From Spirochaetaceae bacterium (GTDB lineage: Bacteria; Spirochaetota; Spirochaetia; SZUA-6; Fen-1364), in the NCBI GenBank assembly GCA_003141795.1, contig PLNO01000051.1, positions 1-6,083 on the forward strand: DNA of 6,083 nt. Direction: 5' to 3'. Positions 1-5,282 of the stretch are shown piece by piece (positions within the stretch are counted from its first letter, which is position 1; each line of letters opens with the position of its first letter). Below the pieces are notes generated by a model. The model worked only from the letters and a program-made list of their open reading frames with translations, was not told the DNA's origin and did not search any database. The position numbers and the translations under genes were made by a program.

Positions 1-808
1 TTCCCATGTGGGTGAGCGCGCGTTCGGGATAGCTCCCTCTGACAAGTGGATCCAGGACCGCCCGGTTGGCAAGATCATCCATGAGCGCGGCCGCCTCGAC
101 GTCCCGCTTCTTCCGTTCATCGGCAGGCTCCACCCACACGGAGTGGTGCGCAAGCCCGATGTTCCCTTTGAAGCCGCGTTTCTCCCATTCCCCGCAGAGC
201 CGCGAGTGGGCGAGCAGGAGATGGTGCACGACGTGCATCATCTCCCGCAGGGCGAGCTTCTTCCCCGGCGGGAACTCGCCCGCCATGTATCCCGAATAGG
301 CGTAGATGGTGGGCTCGTTGATCGTGATCCAGTTTTTAACACGGTCCCCGAGGCGATCGAATACTGCGGCGCCGAATTGCACGAGGTGGTCCACGGACGA
401 AGGCTCGGTGAAACCTCCCCTGCGGGCGAGCCACTGTGGTTCCTCGAGGTGGAAGAGCGTAGCCCAGGGCTCGATTCCGGCGCGCAGGAGGCTGTCGACA
501 AGCCTGTCGTAGAAGTCCAGGCCTCGGGGGTTCAGCCGTCCCGGCTCGGGAAACACGCGTCCCCATCCGATTGAAAAACGATACGCCTTCAGTCCCAGCT
601 CCCGAAGCGAGCGCACGTCCTCTTCATACCGGTTGTAGTGGTCGCAGGCGACGTCACCGTTCGAACCGTCCTTGACCTTCCCCCTCTTGTGCGTGAAAAC
701 GTGCCAGCTCGTCGGACCGGCGCCGTCGGCAAGCGGCGAGCCTTCGATCTGATACGCGGCGGTTGCCGCGCCCCAGAGGAACCCCTTGGGAAATGACGTT
801 CGTTCCAT
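1..808 (-). CDS. GH1 family beta-glucosidase/beta-glycosidase, N-terminal part (gene continues past the left edge)
   Basis: Retaining glycoside hydrolase of family 1, which cleaves beta-linked glucosides or related beta-glycosides. The protein has no signal peptide, so it is probably cytoplasmic. I translated the minus strand from the ATG at 808-806 and found 269 open codons without a stop. The start FPKGFLWGAATAAYQIEG (residues 6-23, Q20 sugar-binding) is the family's N-terminal signature. It is followed by the DHYNRYEED segment (56-64), YRFSIGWGRVFPE (76-88) and the catalytic acid/base motif TINEP (162-166, acid/base Glu165). The nucleophile motif (xTENG), normally near residue 350, lies outside the window, so roughly 60% of a usual 440-450 residue enzyme is visible. 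The active-site stretch after H120 reads HLEEPQW rather than the common HWDLPQ. No Shine-Dalgarno sequence precedes the ATG, and no in-frame ATG or GTG lies between it and position 901, so the start rests on family alignment. It is divergent from the PAS gene. The family is certain; the exact substrate is not. Confidence 0.95.
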   Translation of the reverse strand, partial: MERTSFPKGFLWGAATAAYQIEGSPLADGAGPTSWHVFTHKRGKVKDGSNGDVACDHYNRYEEDVRSLRELGLKAYRFSIGWGRVFPEPGRLNPRGLDFYDRLVDSLLRAGIEPWATLFHLEEPQWLARRGGFTEPSSVDHLVQFGAAVFDRLGDRVKNWITINEPTIYAYSGYMAGEFPPGKKLALREMMHVVHHLLLAHSRLCGEWEKRGFKGNIGLAHHSVWVEPADERKKRDVEAAALMDDLANRAVLDPLVRGSYPERALTHMG

Positions 809-816
809 GGGGTGAA

Positions 817-845
817 AGTGTATGGCACATTCGTGCGGGCGTCGA
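817..845 (-). promoter_or_regulatory. Candidate sigma70-type promoter for the GH1 gene, placing the transcript start at its ATG
   Basis: On the minus strand TCGACG (845-840, 4 of 6 matches to TTGACA) is followed after 17 bases by TACACT (822-817, 4 of 6 matches to TATAAT). A start site 6-8 bases downstream would fall at 810-808, right at the GH1 ATG. Together with the missing Shine-Dalgarno, this is compatible with a leaderless transcript. Each hexamer is only a 4/6 match, so chance resemblance is quite possible. Confidence 0.3.
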
Positions 846-868
846 GAGTCTTTCGGGCCCGCCCTCAG

Positions 869-874
869 TATTAT
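869..874 (+). promoter_or_regulatory. Candidate -10 element for the PAS gene
   Basis: TATTAT (5 of 6 matches to TATAAT) lies in a small AT-rich island of the divergent gap. It would start a transcript near 881, giving a leader of about 20 bases that contains the ribosome binding site. No convincing -35 hexamer is found 16-18 bases upstream, so this is only a candidate. Confidence 0.3.
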
Positions 875-887
875 TGATGAGGACAGG

Positions 888-894
888 AAGGAGG
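888..894 (+). promoter_or_regulatory. Ribosome binding site that fixes the start of the PAS gene
   Basis: AAGGAGG ends 5 bases before the ATG at 900. It selects that start over the upstream in-frame ATG at 822, which has no comparable site and would add a 26-residue extension unlike PAS proteins. It also disfavours the downstream ATG at 912, which is 17 bases away. Confidence 0.85.
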
Positions 895-899
895 CCGTG

Positions 900-1310
900 A
901 TGATCGACCGCATGAGCGAGGACGTCGTTCGGGCAATCCTCGAGACCATCCCCGTGGAAACGACCGTCATCGACGCCAACGACGAGGTCATCGGCTGGAA
1001 CAAGCACGAAACGCGGATCTTCCATCGCCCCATGTCGGCAATGGGCTTGAACTTCAGAGGGTGCCATCCCGAGGAGAGCCTCCCGAAGGTCATTCGCATC
1101 GTGGAGGAGCTGAGGTCGGGCGCGCGGGACAAGGCACGTTTCTGGGTCGACATCGAAGTCGTTCCGGGCCAGGGCAAGCACAAGGTCCTCATCGAGTTCT
1201 TCGCGCTGCGCGCCCCTGACGGAACGTATCTGGGATGCCTCGAATGCTCGCAGGACGTCCAGGACATCATGGGGCTCACGGGACAGCGTCGGCTGCTCGA
1301 CGAGCCCTGA
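900..1310 (+). CDS. Stand-alone PAS domain protein (PAS_10 / DUF438-associated type)
   Basis: A 136-residue cytoplasmic protein made of essentially one PAS domain. The sequence follows the PAS module of DUF438 proteins: an N-terminal helix, then IPVETTVIDANDEVIGWN (17-34), the RIFHRP stretch (39-44), the GCHPEES segment (54-60), RSGARDKARFWV (72-83), a DGTYLGCLECSQDV strand (107-120) and a terminal GQRRLLD (128-134). In DUF438 proteins this module usually sits beside hemerythrin-like HHE domains; here it is alone, with no output domain, no membrane segment and no DNA-binding helix. It may sense a small molecule or redox state and pass the signal to a partner protein, but this is inference. 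Three cysteines are visible: C55 (followed by H56) and C113-x2-C116, the latter a possible redox or metal pair. The strong ribosome binding site fixes the start at 900. The reductase gene follows on the same strand 80 bases downstream, so cotranscription is possible. The family call is firm; the ligand and partner are unknown. Confidence 0.88.
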   Translation: MIDRMSEDVVRAILETIPVETTVIDANDEVIGWNKHETRIFHRPMSAMGLNFRGCHPEESLPKVIRIVEELRSGARDKARFWVDIEVVPGQGKHKVLIEFFALRAPDGTYLGCLECSQDVQDIMGLTGQRRLLDEP

Positions 1311-1311
1311 G

Positions 1312-1335
1312 GGAGACGAACAGGCGTTTGCCTCC
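1312..1335 (+). terminator. Hairpin directly after the PAS stop codon, without a U-tract
   Basis: GGAGACGAAC (1312-1321) pairs with GTTTGCCTCC (1326-1335) around the 4-base loop AGGC. This gives a 10-step stem with one A/C mismatch and one G-U pair, starting 2 bases after the PAS stop. What follows is GC-rich, not U-rich, so it is not a classical intrinsic terminator. It could be a partial terminator, or an mRNA-stabilising or processing structure between the PAS and reductase genes. Confidence 0.45.
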
Positions 1336-1390
1336 GGGCACCGGGCGGTAGTACGTTCGATGGAGAGAAGCTCATTCAAGGAGAAATACA

Positions 1391-1972
1391 ATGAAATCGA
1401 AGGTCGCAATCATCGGAGACGGAAACGTCGGGAGCGCCCTGCAGAAAGGCGCGCTCGCCGCGGGGTATGACGTAAAAGTGACGGGGAAGGACGCCGCAAA
1501 GGTGCGCGAGGTTGCCGCCTGGGCCGATCTCGTCATCCTCGCCGTGCCGTTCTCCGTAATGGACGAGGTCGTTGCCGAGCTCGGAGACGCAGTGGCGGGC
1601 AAGACGCTCGTGGACGTCACGAACGTCCTGGGGGCGAACTACCAGCTCGCACTCGGCTTCACGACGAGCGGCGCGGAGGAGCTCGCGAAAAAGGCGCCGC
1701 GTGCGAAGGTGGTGAAGGCGTTCAACACCGTCTTCGCTCAGAACATGAGCTCGGGAAAGGTGAAGGGCGAAAAGCTCGCCGCCCTGGCGGCCGGCGACGA
1801 CGCCGCGGCAAAGCAGGCGGTGCTCTCACTCGCCCGTGACATCGGCTTCGATGCTGTCGATGCCGGCCCGCTCGTCAACGCGCGGTGGCTTGAAACCCTC
1901 GGGTTCCTGAACATCCAGCTCGGGTTCACGCTGAAGATGGGGACCGATATCGGTTTCCGCCTGGTGCACTGA
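1391..1972 (+). CDS. NADP-binding Rossmann oxidoreductase of the F420-dependent NADP reductase family (NADPH-dependent reductase)
   Basis: A 193-residue soluble oxidoreductase with an N-terminal Rossmann fold. KVAIIGDGNVGSAL (4-17) holds the dinucleotide-binding GxGxxG (G9, G11, G14). The second strand ends VTGKD (30-34), where Thr/Lys side chains would favour the 2'-phosphate of NADP. ADLVILAVPFSVMDEVV (45-61) and LVDVTNVLG (73-81) are the following strands. SGAEELAKKAPRAKVVKAFNTVFAQ (93-117) is the family's hallmark region, and DAGPLVNARWLE (157-168) is the typical C-terminal segment. Members reduce or oxidise F420 in archaea and actinobacteria, but bacterial relatives in lineages without F420 have unassigned substrates, so the F420 name should not be taken literally here. 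AAGGAG at 1378-1383, 7 bases before the ATG, fixes the start. The gene may be expressed with the PAS gene upstream and converges on the chemoreceptor with only 31 bases between the stops. The family call is strong; the substrate is unknown. Confidence 0.88.
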   Translation: MKSKVAIIGDGNVGSALQKGALAAGYDVKVTGKDAAKVREVAAWADLVILAVPFSVMDEVVAELGDAVAGKTLVDVTNVLGANYQLALGFTTSGAEELAKKAPRAKVVKAFNTVFAQNMSSGKVKGEKLAALAAGDDAAAKQAVLSLARDIGFDAVDAGPLVNARWLETLGFLNIQLGFTLKMGTDIGFRLVH

Positions 1973-2003
1973 TCCCCGCGTCACCCGGCGCTCGGAGGCC
2001 TTC

Positions 2004-4475
2004 TCAGACCACCCCGTGCCGGGCGAAGCTTTCGCTGTACTGCTTGTCCGTTCCCATGATGTGGTTCTGGAGCCAGCCTTTCAGGAAGTCGACGATCTCC
2101 TGGGAGAGCACGAACCCCGCCCCCTCGGACCTCTGTTGCAGGTCATTCGCTTTCTTCCTGAAAGAATCGTGCGCTTTCGTGTGCGCCTCACGGCCCTCGA
2201 AGGAGAATCTCCTCATGTAATCTTCCTCCAGGGAGAAATGCGTGTCCGCGTAGGCCACCATTTCGTGAATGACCGTTTTCTGCGACTCCTGGCCGGAATT
2301 GCCGATCATCCCGCGATAGAGGGCGTTCACCATGTCGACGAGCCTGCGGTGCTGCTGGTCGATGCCCCTGAGCCCGACGCTGAGGCTTTCCGACCACGGG
2401 AAGAAGTCCTCACGCCTGCGCGCTTCGGCGTCGATGGTGAACTGGTCAACGAGCTTCTGCAGCTCCTGCGCCATGGAGGAAAGCCGTTCGGTGGCAGCCG
2501 ACATCTGTTCCGCCGAGGCCGCAGCCGTCTGCGTCACCTCATTGACGTTCTCCACCGCCTTGGCGACCTGCCGCGTGCTCGCGCTCTGCTCGTCGGTGGC
2601 CGCGGAGATGTTCTGGCTCATGTCGCTGACGTTCGACAGCGCAACGGAGAGCTTCGCGACCCCGGCGACCTGCTCTTCCATTGACTGGGAGAGCCCCGCG
2701 ATCATTTCGCGCACCTTCTGCGAGGAGGTCTGGATCTCTTCCATCGCGGTTTGCGAGCCGCGTGCGGTCTGCACGCCCTTGCCGACGTTTTTCACGCTTT
2801 CCTTGATGAGGGAATCGATCTCTTTCGTGGAGGCGGCGCTTCGCTCGGCGAGCTTGCTCACCTCTTCCGCGACGACGGCGAATCCCCGCCCGTGCTCGCC
2901 GGCGCGCGCAGCCTCGATGGAGGCGTTCAGCGCGAGCAGATTGGTCTGGTCGGCGATATCGGAAATCACGGTGATGATGCCGCCGATCTTCTCCGAGCTG
3001 TCGGCGATCGCCGTAATGCCCTCCATGACCCGGCCCACTGCCTGCGATCCCTCGAGGGACTTCTCCACCGAGGCCTGCGCGAGGTCGGCGATCCGCGTGA
3101 GATTGAGCGATGCCTGCTCGATGGACTGACGGACGCTCGCCATTGAGTCGGCGCCTTCCTTCACGGCCGCGGCCTGGCCGCGCGCGTGCTCGGAGACCTG
3201 GTCGACGCTCGCCGTCAGCTCCTCCACGGAAGCGCTGGTCTGCTCCAGGGTGGATGCCTGCACCTGTGCGCCCTCGGCGAGGCTCTGCGCGCTCTTCGAG
3301 ATCTCACCGCTCGCCGCGGCAACCTGGTCGGCGTTCTGCTGCACGGCACTGACCATGGCCCTGAGCTTCGTCGACATGGCGTTCAGCGTCCTGGCGAGGC
3401 TTCCCATCTCGTCGCGCTGGCGGCTGGCAAGCTGACCGGTGAAGTCACCCGCCGCGACCCTCTCGGCGAACTTCATCCCCTGGTGCAAAGGCACCGTAAT
3501 GGAGCGGGAGAAAAGGACGTAGACGAGGAGGCAGACGAGGAAAGAGCCGATGGCGACGAGGAGCACGAGCGTCCGCACGTCCCGCGCAACGAGCACGCTC
3601 TGAGACTCGGAAGCGGGCAGGGACATGGCGACGCTCCACCCGAGGCTCGCAACCGGAGCGTAGGCGCCGATCTTGGCAACGCCCTTGGTCGACGTGTAGG
3701 AGAGGACTCCCGTGCGTCCTTCCACCATCCGCTTGCCGAACTCCGCGGTCCCCGCGTTCTCGAGCATGTTGACCTTCATGATCTCAGCGGGATCGGGATG
3801 CGCGATGATGAGCCCCGTCTGGTCGACCACGAACATGTAGCCGGTCTTTCCGATCTTTTCCCCGGCAATCAGCTCCCGCAGGAAATCGATGCGCATGGTG
3901 AGCACGCAGACACCGACGAACCGCCCGTCGGCGGTCACCGGCGTCGCGATGGGAGTCACGGGGTGTCCGCTCGATGCGCTGATGATCGCCGTACCGGTGG
4001 TGGACTCGCCGTCCCTGGCGCGGGTGAAGTAGCCGCTGTCTGCGAAGCTCGTTCCCGCGCCGCCCGAGTAGCCGTCCGCGATGACAGTGCCGTCCGTGTC
4101 GAGAAGCGCCAGCGATTCATAGGAAACGCCCAGACGCTGATCCCGGCTGAACACGGAGAGCTTCGCCTTTGCCCTCGCGACAGCCGCCGCCAGGTCGGAT
4201 GCCTTAACGGCGCCCTTGTCCTGTGCGGCACGTGCCGCGGCAACGATATCGGGATCGCTTGCAACGCTCAGCAGGAGCTTGTTTTCCTCCGCGTACACCG
4301 CGTCCACGAGCCGCGCGGTGATGCGCGCCTGCGAGAGAAGCTGCTGGTCGTTGAGGGCGGTCAAGCTGGAAGTCGTCTTTTCCAGGGTGATGATGGTCAC
4401 CGCGAGGAGCGGGATGACCATGAGAACGGTGCCGACCAGCACCATCCGTGCCCCGATACGCATGTTGTTCAACAT
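2004..4475 (-). CDS. Methyl-accepting chemotaxis protein with double Cache sensor and C-terminal bacteriohemerythrin domain (DcrH-like)
   Basis: An 823-residue inner-membrane chemoreceptor. Order: transmembrane helix 1 (about 11-31); periplasmic double-Cache sensor (about 40-285); transmembrane helix 2 (about 302-323); HAMP starting SRSITVPL (323-330); a long helical MCP signalling region (about 385-680) with the conserved hairpin tip [20 protein letters not shown] (506-525) followed by [14 protein letters not shown], which binds CheA/CheW; candidate methylation helices around [10 protein letters not shown] (411-420) and [11 protein letters not shown] (655-665); then a hemerythrin domain (about 691-820). 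All seven di-iron ligands of bacteriohemerythrins are present: H709, H746, E750, H765, H769, H805 and D810. The cytoplasmic di-iron domain should bind O2 and couple oxygen or redox state to the flagellar motor, as shown for Desulfovibrio DcrH. The Cache part lacks the RxWY-type amino-acid motif, so its ligand is unknown. The start chosen is the ATG at 4475 with GGAGG 9 bases upstream; an in-frame GTG at 4502 would add 9 residues but has no ribosome binding site. There is no C-terminal CheR-tethering pentapeptide. Confidence 0.96.
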   Translation of the reverse strand: MLNNMRIGARMVLVGTVLMVIPLLAVTIITLEKTTSSLTALNDQQLLSQARITARLVDAVYAEENKLLLSVASDPDIVAAARAAQDKGAVKASDLAAAVARAKAKLSVFSRDQRLGVSYESLALLDTDGTVIADGYSGGAGTSFADSGYFTRARDGESTTGTAIISASSGHPVTPIATPVTADGRFVGVCVLTMRIDFLRELIAGEKIGKTGYMFVVDQTGLIIAHPDPAEIMKVNMLENAGTAEFGKRMVEGRTGVLSYTSTKGVAKIGAYAPVASLGWSVAMSLPASESQSVLVARDVRTLVLLVAIGSFLVCLLVYVLFSRSITVPLHQGMKFAERVAAGDFTGQLASRQRDEMGSLARTLNAMSTKLRAMVSAVQQNADQVAAASGEISKSAQSLAEGAQVQASTLEQTSASVEELTASVDQVSEHARGQAAAVKEGADSMASVRQSIEQASLNLTRIADLAQASVEKSLEGSQAVGRVMEGITAIADSSEKIGGIITVISDIADQTNLLALNASIEAARAGEHGRGFAVVAEEVSKLAERSAASTKEIDSLIKESVKNVGKGVQTARGSQTAMEEIQTSSQKVREMIAGLSQSMEEQVAGVAKLSVALSNVSDMSQNISAATDEQSASTRQVAKAVENVNEVTQTAAASAEQMSAATERLSSMAQELQKLVDQFTIDAEARRREDFFPWSESLSVGLRGIDQQHRRLVDMVNALYRGMIGNSGQESQKTVIHEMVAYADTHFSLEEDYMRRFSFEGREAHTKAHDSFRKKANDLQQRSEGAGFVLSQEIVDFLKGWLQNHIMGTDKQYSESFARHGVV

Positions 4476-4484
4476 CGATGTATG

Positions 4485-4489
4485 CCTCC
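4485..4489 (-). promoter_or_regulatory. Ribosome binding site that fixes the chemoreceptor start
   Basis: GGAGG on the minus strand lies 9 bases before the ATG at 4475-4473. It lies inside the short extension that a GTG start at 4502 would create, which argues that translation begins at 4475. Confidence 0.7.
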
Positions 4490-4533
4490 GCGCGGGTCTC
4501 ACGAATGAGACGTCCGGATGATGGTTGGTGCGT

Positions 4534-4549
4534 GTTAAAAAACCGTTAA
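4534..4549 (-). repeat. Direct repeat TTAAC, 11 bases apart, in the chemoreceptor leader
   Basis: On the minus strand TTAAC (4549-4545) recurs at 4538-4534, exactly one helical turn apart, with a T-rich stretch between. It is the only AT-rich island in the 208-base leader and lies 59 bases before the receptor start. It could be a protein binding site or part of a promoter. The second TTAAC has no good -10 partner, so the role is open. Confidence 0.3.
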
Positions 4550-4576
4550 GCCTCGGGATCAGCTCCCGTCAGCATG

Positions 4577-4587
4577 TGCACCGTGCA
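4577..4587. promoter_or_regulatory. Small palindrome TGCAC-C-GTGCA, possible operator
   Basis: A perfect 5-bp inverted repeat around one base, in the non-coding region upstream of the chemoreceptor. Its compact symmetry suits a dimeric regulator, but a single copy this short could be chance. Confidence 0.25.
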
Positions 4588-4603
4588 TCATTCGATTGGG
4601 TAT

Positions 4604-4629
4604 GCCGTCGCGGCAGGAGCCGCGACGGC
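4604..4629. terminator. Strong 11-bp perfect hairpin between the secreted-protein gene and the chemoreceptor
   Basis: GCCGTCGCGGC (4604-4614) and GCCGCGACGGC (4619-4629) are exact inverted complements around a 4-base loop (AGGA on the plus strand, TCCT on the minus). The stem is very stable and GC-only at both ends. It lies 55 bases past the stop of the 4684-5223 gene and about 130 bases before the receptor start. No U-tract follows on either strand, so it is not a textbook intrinsic terminator. It may block read-through, act as a Rho-independent-like barrier, or be a leader structure of the receptor mRNA. Confidence 0.5.
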
Positions 4630-4654
4630 GCCATGCGCAGTGTATACAGCAGCA

Positions 4655-4674
4655 GGGGTCATTTTGACTACCCC
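4655..4674 (-). terminator. Weak stem-loop just after the stop of the secreted-protein gene
   Basis: On the minus strand GGGGT (4674-4670) pairs with ACCCC (4659-4655) around 10 bases. An alternative fold pairs GTCA with TGAC around AAA inside it. It begins 9 bases after the stop codon at 4684. No U-tract follows. With the stronger hairpin at 4604-4629 it makes a double stem-loop that could end the upstream transcript. Confidence 0.3.
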
Positions 4675-4683
4675 GTCCCGACC

Positions 4684-5223
4684 TCACCGTGAGCTTGGGG
4701 TGCTCGTTGACATATACGATCCGCCCTCGTTGAATAGCGCTTTCTGCCGCTGGAAGTCGTCGACAAGGCCCCCCACGACCGAGAGGAAATCCTGGGAGTC
4801 CTTCTTGTTGAGCAGGAGGATGACGTTGTCTCCCTTTCCCGAGATTTGAATAACGGTATAGGAGGACCCGTAGCCGTCAGTTTCGAAAGAAACGGTCACG
4901 AGTGATGCATCCTCGGTATAGAACCGCCCCAGCTCCTGGACGAAGGAGATCGTCGTCTTGTTGGCGATGGCGATGTCGACTTTCCTTGCCGCGATCTGGA
5001 CAAGGCGCACCAGTTTGTCCCTCTCAGAAAACAGCATCGGATAGCTGTGTCCGGCGCTCAACCACAACCTGCCTTCGACGCCGAGATTCACCGCCACCGT
5101 GACGACGATGTCCTTGGAATCGTAGCCGTCCTGCGCATGAGAGCTGCCCACTTTCTGGGGCTCGATCGCGAATGCGCTCGCCGCGATCATGATGAAAGAA
5201 GCCCAGAGCAGGAACCGTTTCAT
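4684..5223 (-). CDS. Small secreted/periplasmic protein of unknown function, paired with the OmpA-like gene
   Basis: A 179-residue protein I do not recognise. It begins with a clear signal peptide: K2-R3, a hydrophobic stretch LLWASFIMIAASAFA (5-19), and an AFA cleavage site before I20. It has no lipobox cysteine, so the mature protein (about 160 residues) should be soluble in the periplasm or outside. The mature part alternates short beta-strand-like stretches (DIVVTVAVNLGVEGRLWL, SLVTVSFETDGYG, TVIQISGKGDNVILLLN) with charged helices (SERDKLVRLVQIAARKVDIA, SQDFLSVVGGLVDDFQRQKALF). It ends in a polar Ser/Thr-rich tail. No cysteines, transmembrane segments or catalytic motifs are evident. AAGGAG at 5234-5229, 5 bases before the ATG, supports the start. 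It follows the OmpA-like gene by 59 bases on the same strand and is probably cotranscribed at reduced level through an attenuator, so an envelope-related job is likely. That is context, not homology. Confidence 0.85.
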   Translation of the reverse strand: MKRFLLWASFIMIAASAFAIEPQKVGSSHAQDGYDSKDIVVTVAVNLGVEGRLWLSAGHSYPMLFSERDKLVRLVQIAARKVDIAIANKTTISFVQELGRFYTEDASLVTVSFETDGYGSSYTVIQISGKGDNVILLLNKKDSQDFLSVVGGLVDDFQRQKALFNEGGSYMSTSTPSSR

Positions 5224-5237
5224 GGTCTCTCCTTCTC

Positions 5238-5277
5238 AAAAGCGGCAGCCTCTCCTCTCCGTCGGGGGGAGGCTGCC
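5238..5277 (-). terminator. Intrinsic-terminator-like attenuator between the OmpA-like gene and the secreted-protein gene
   Basis: On the minus strand GGCAGCCTC (5277-5269) pairs perfectly with GAGGCTGCC (5252-5244). Further C-G and U-G pairs inside extend the stem toward a small loop. Two bases after the stem comes a run of four U (5241-5238). The stem starts 5 bases after the OmpA stop codon, and the tract ends 3 bases before the AAGGAG of the next gene. The short U-tract suggests partial termination, so the downstream gene would get a fraction of the transcripts. Confidence 0.7.
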
Positions 5278-5282
5278 TGCCA

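Noticed and set aside
8..574. 188-codon plus-strand frame
   Set aside because: It is antisense to the GH1 gene, whose translation matches family motifs across the whole stretch.
835..862. GCGGGC/GCCCGC inverted repeat in the divergent gap
   Set aside because: A 6-bp stem with a 16-base loop is expected by chance in sequence this GC-rich.
822..899. N-terminal extension of the PAS protein from the ATG at 822
   Set aside because: The added residues do not resemble PAS proteins, no ribosome binding site precedes 822, and a strong one precedes 900.
1327..1357. Separate promoter for the reductase gene
   Set aside because: The best pair (TTGCCT with TACGTT, 18 bases apart) matches the -10 consensus at only 3 of 6 positions and overlaps the hairpin.
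654..1409. 251-codon minus-strand frame across the PAS gene
   Set aside because: It overlaps the well-supported PAS gene and the GH1 start, and its translation resembles no family.
1973..2003. Bidirectional terminator between the convergent reductase and chemoreceptor genes
   Set aside because: The 31-base gap holds no convincing stem with a U-tract on either strand.
2016..3146. Plus-strand open frames of 222, 265 and 131 codons
   Set aside because: They are antisense to the chemoreceptor signalling and hemerythrin regions, overlap each other in different frames and have no family features.
4476..4502. Chemoreceptor start at GTG 4502
   Set aside because: The nine extra residues contain the GGAGG that fits the ATG at 4475, and nothing like a ribosome binding site precedes 4502.
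3186..4508. 440-codon open frame on the plus strand
   Set aside because: It lies wholly antisense to the chemoreceptor gene, which has clear domains throughout. The translation has no recognisable domain and an Arg/His/Gly-rich composition typical of a complementary-strand frame in GC-rich DNA.
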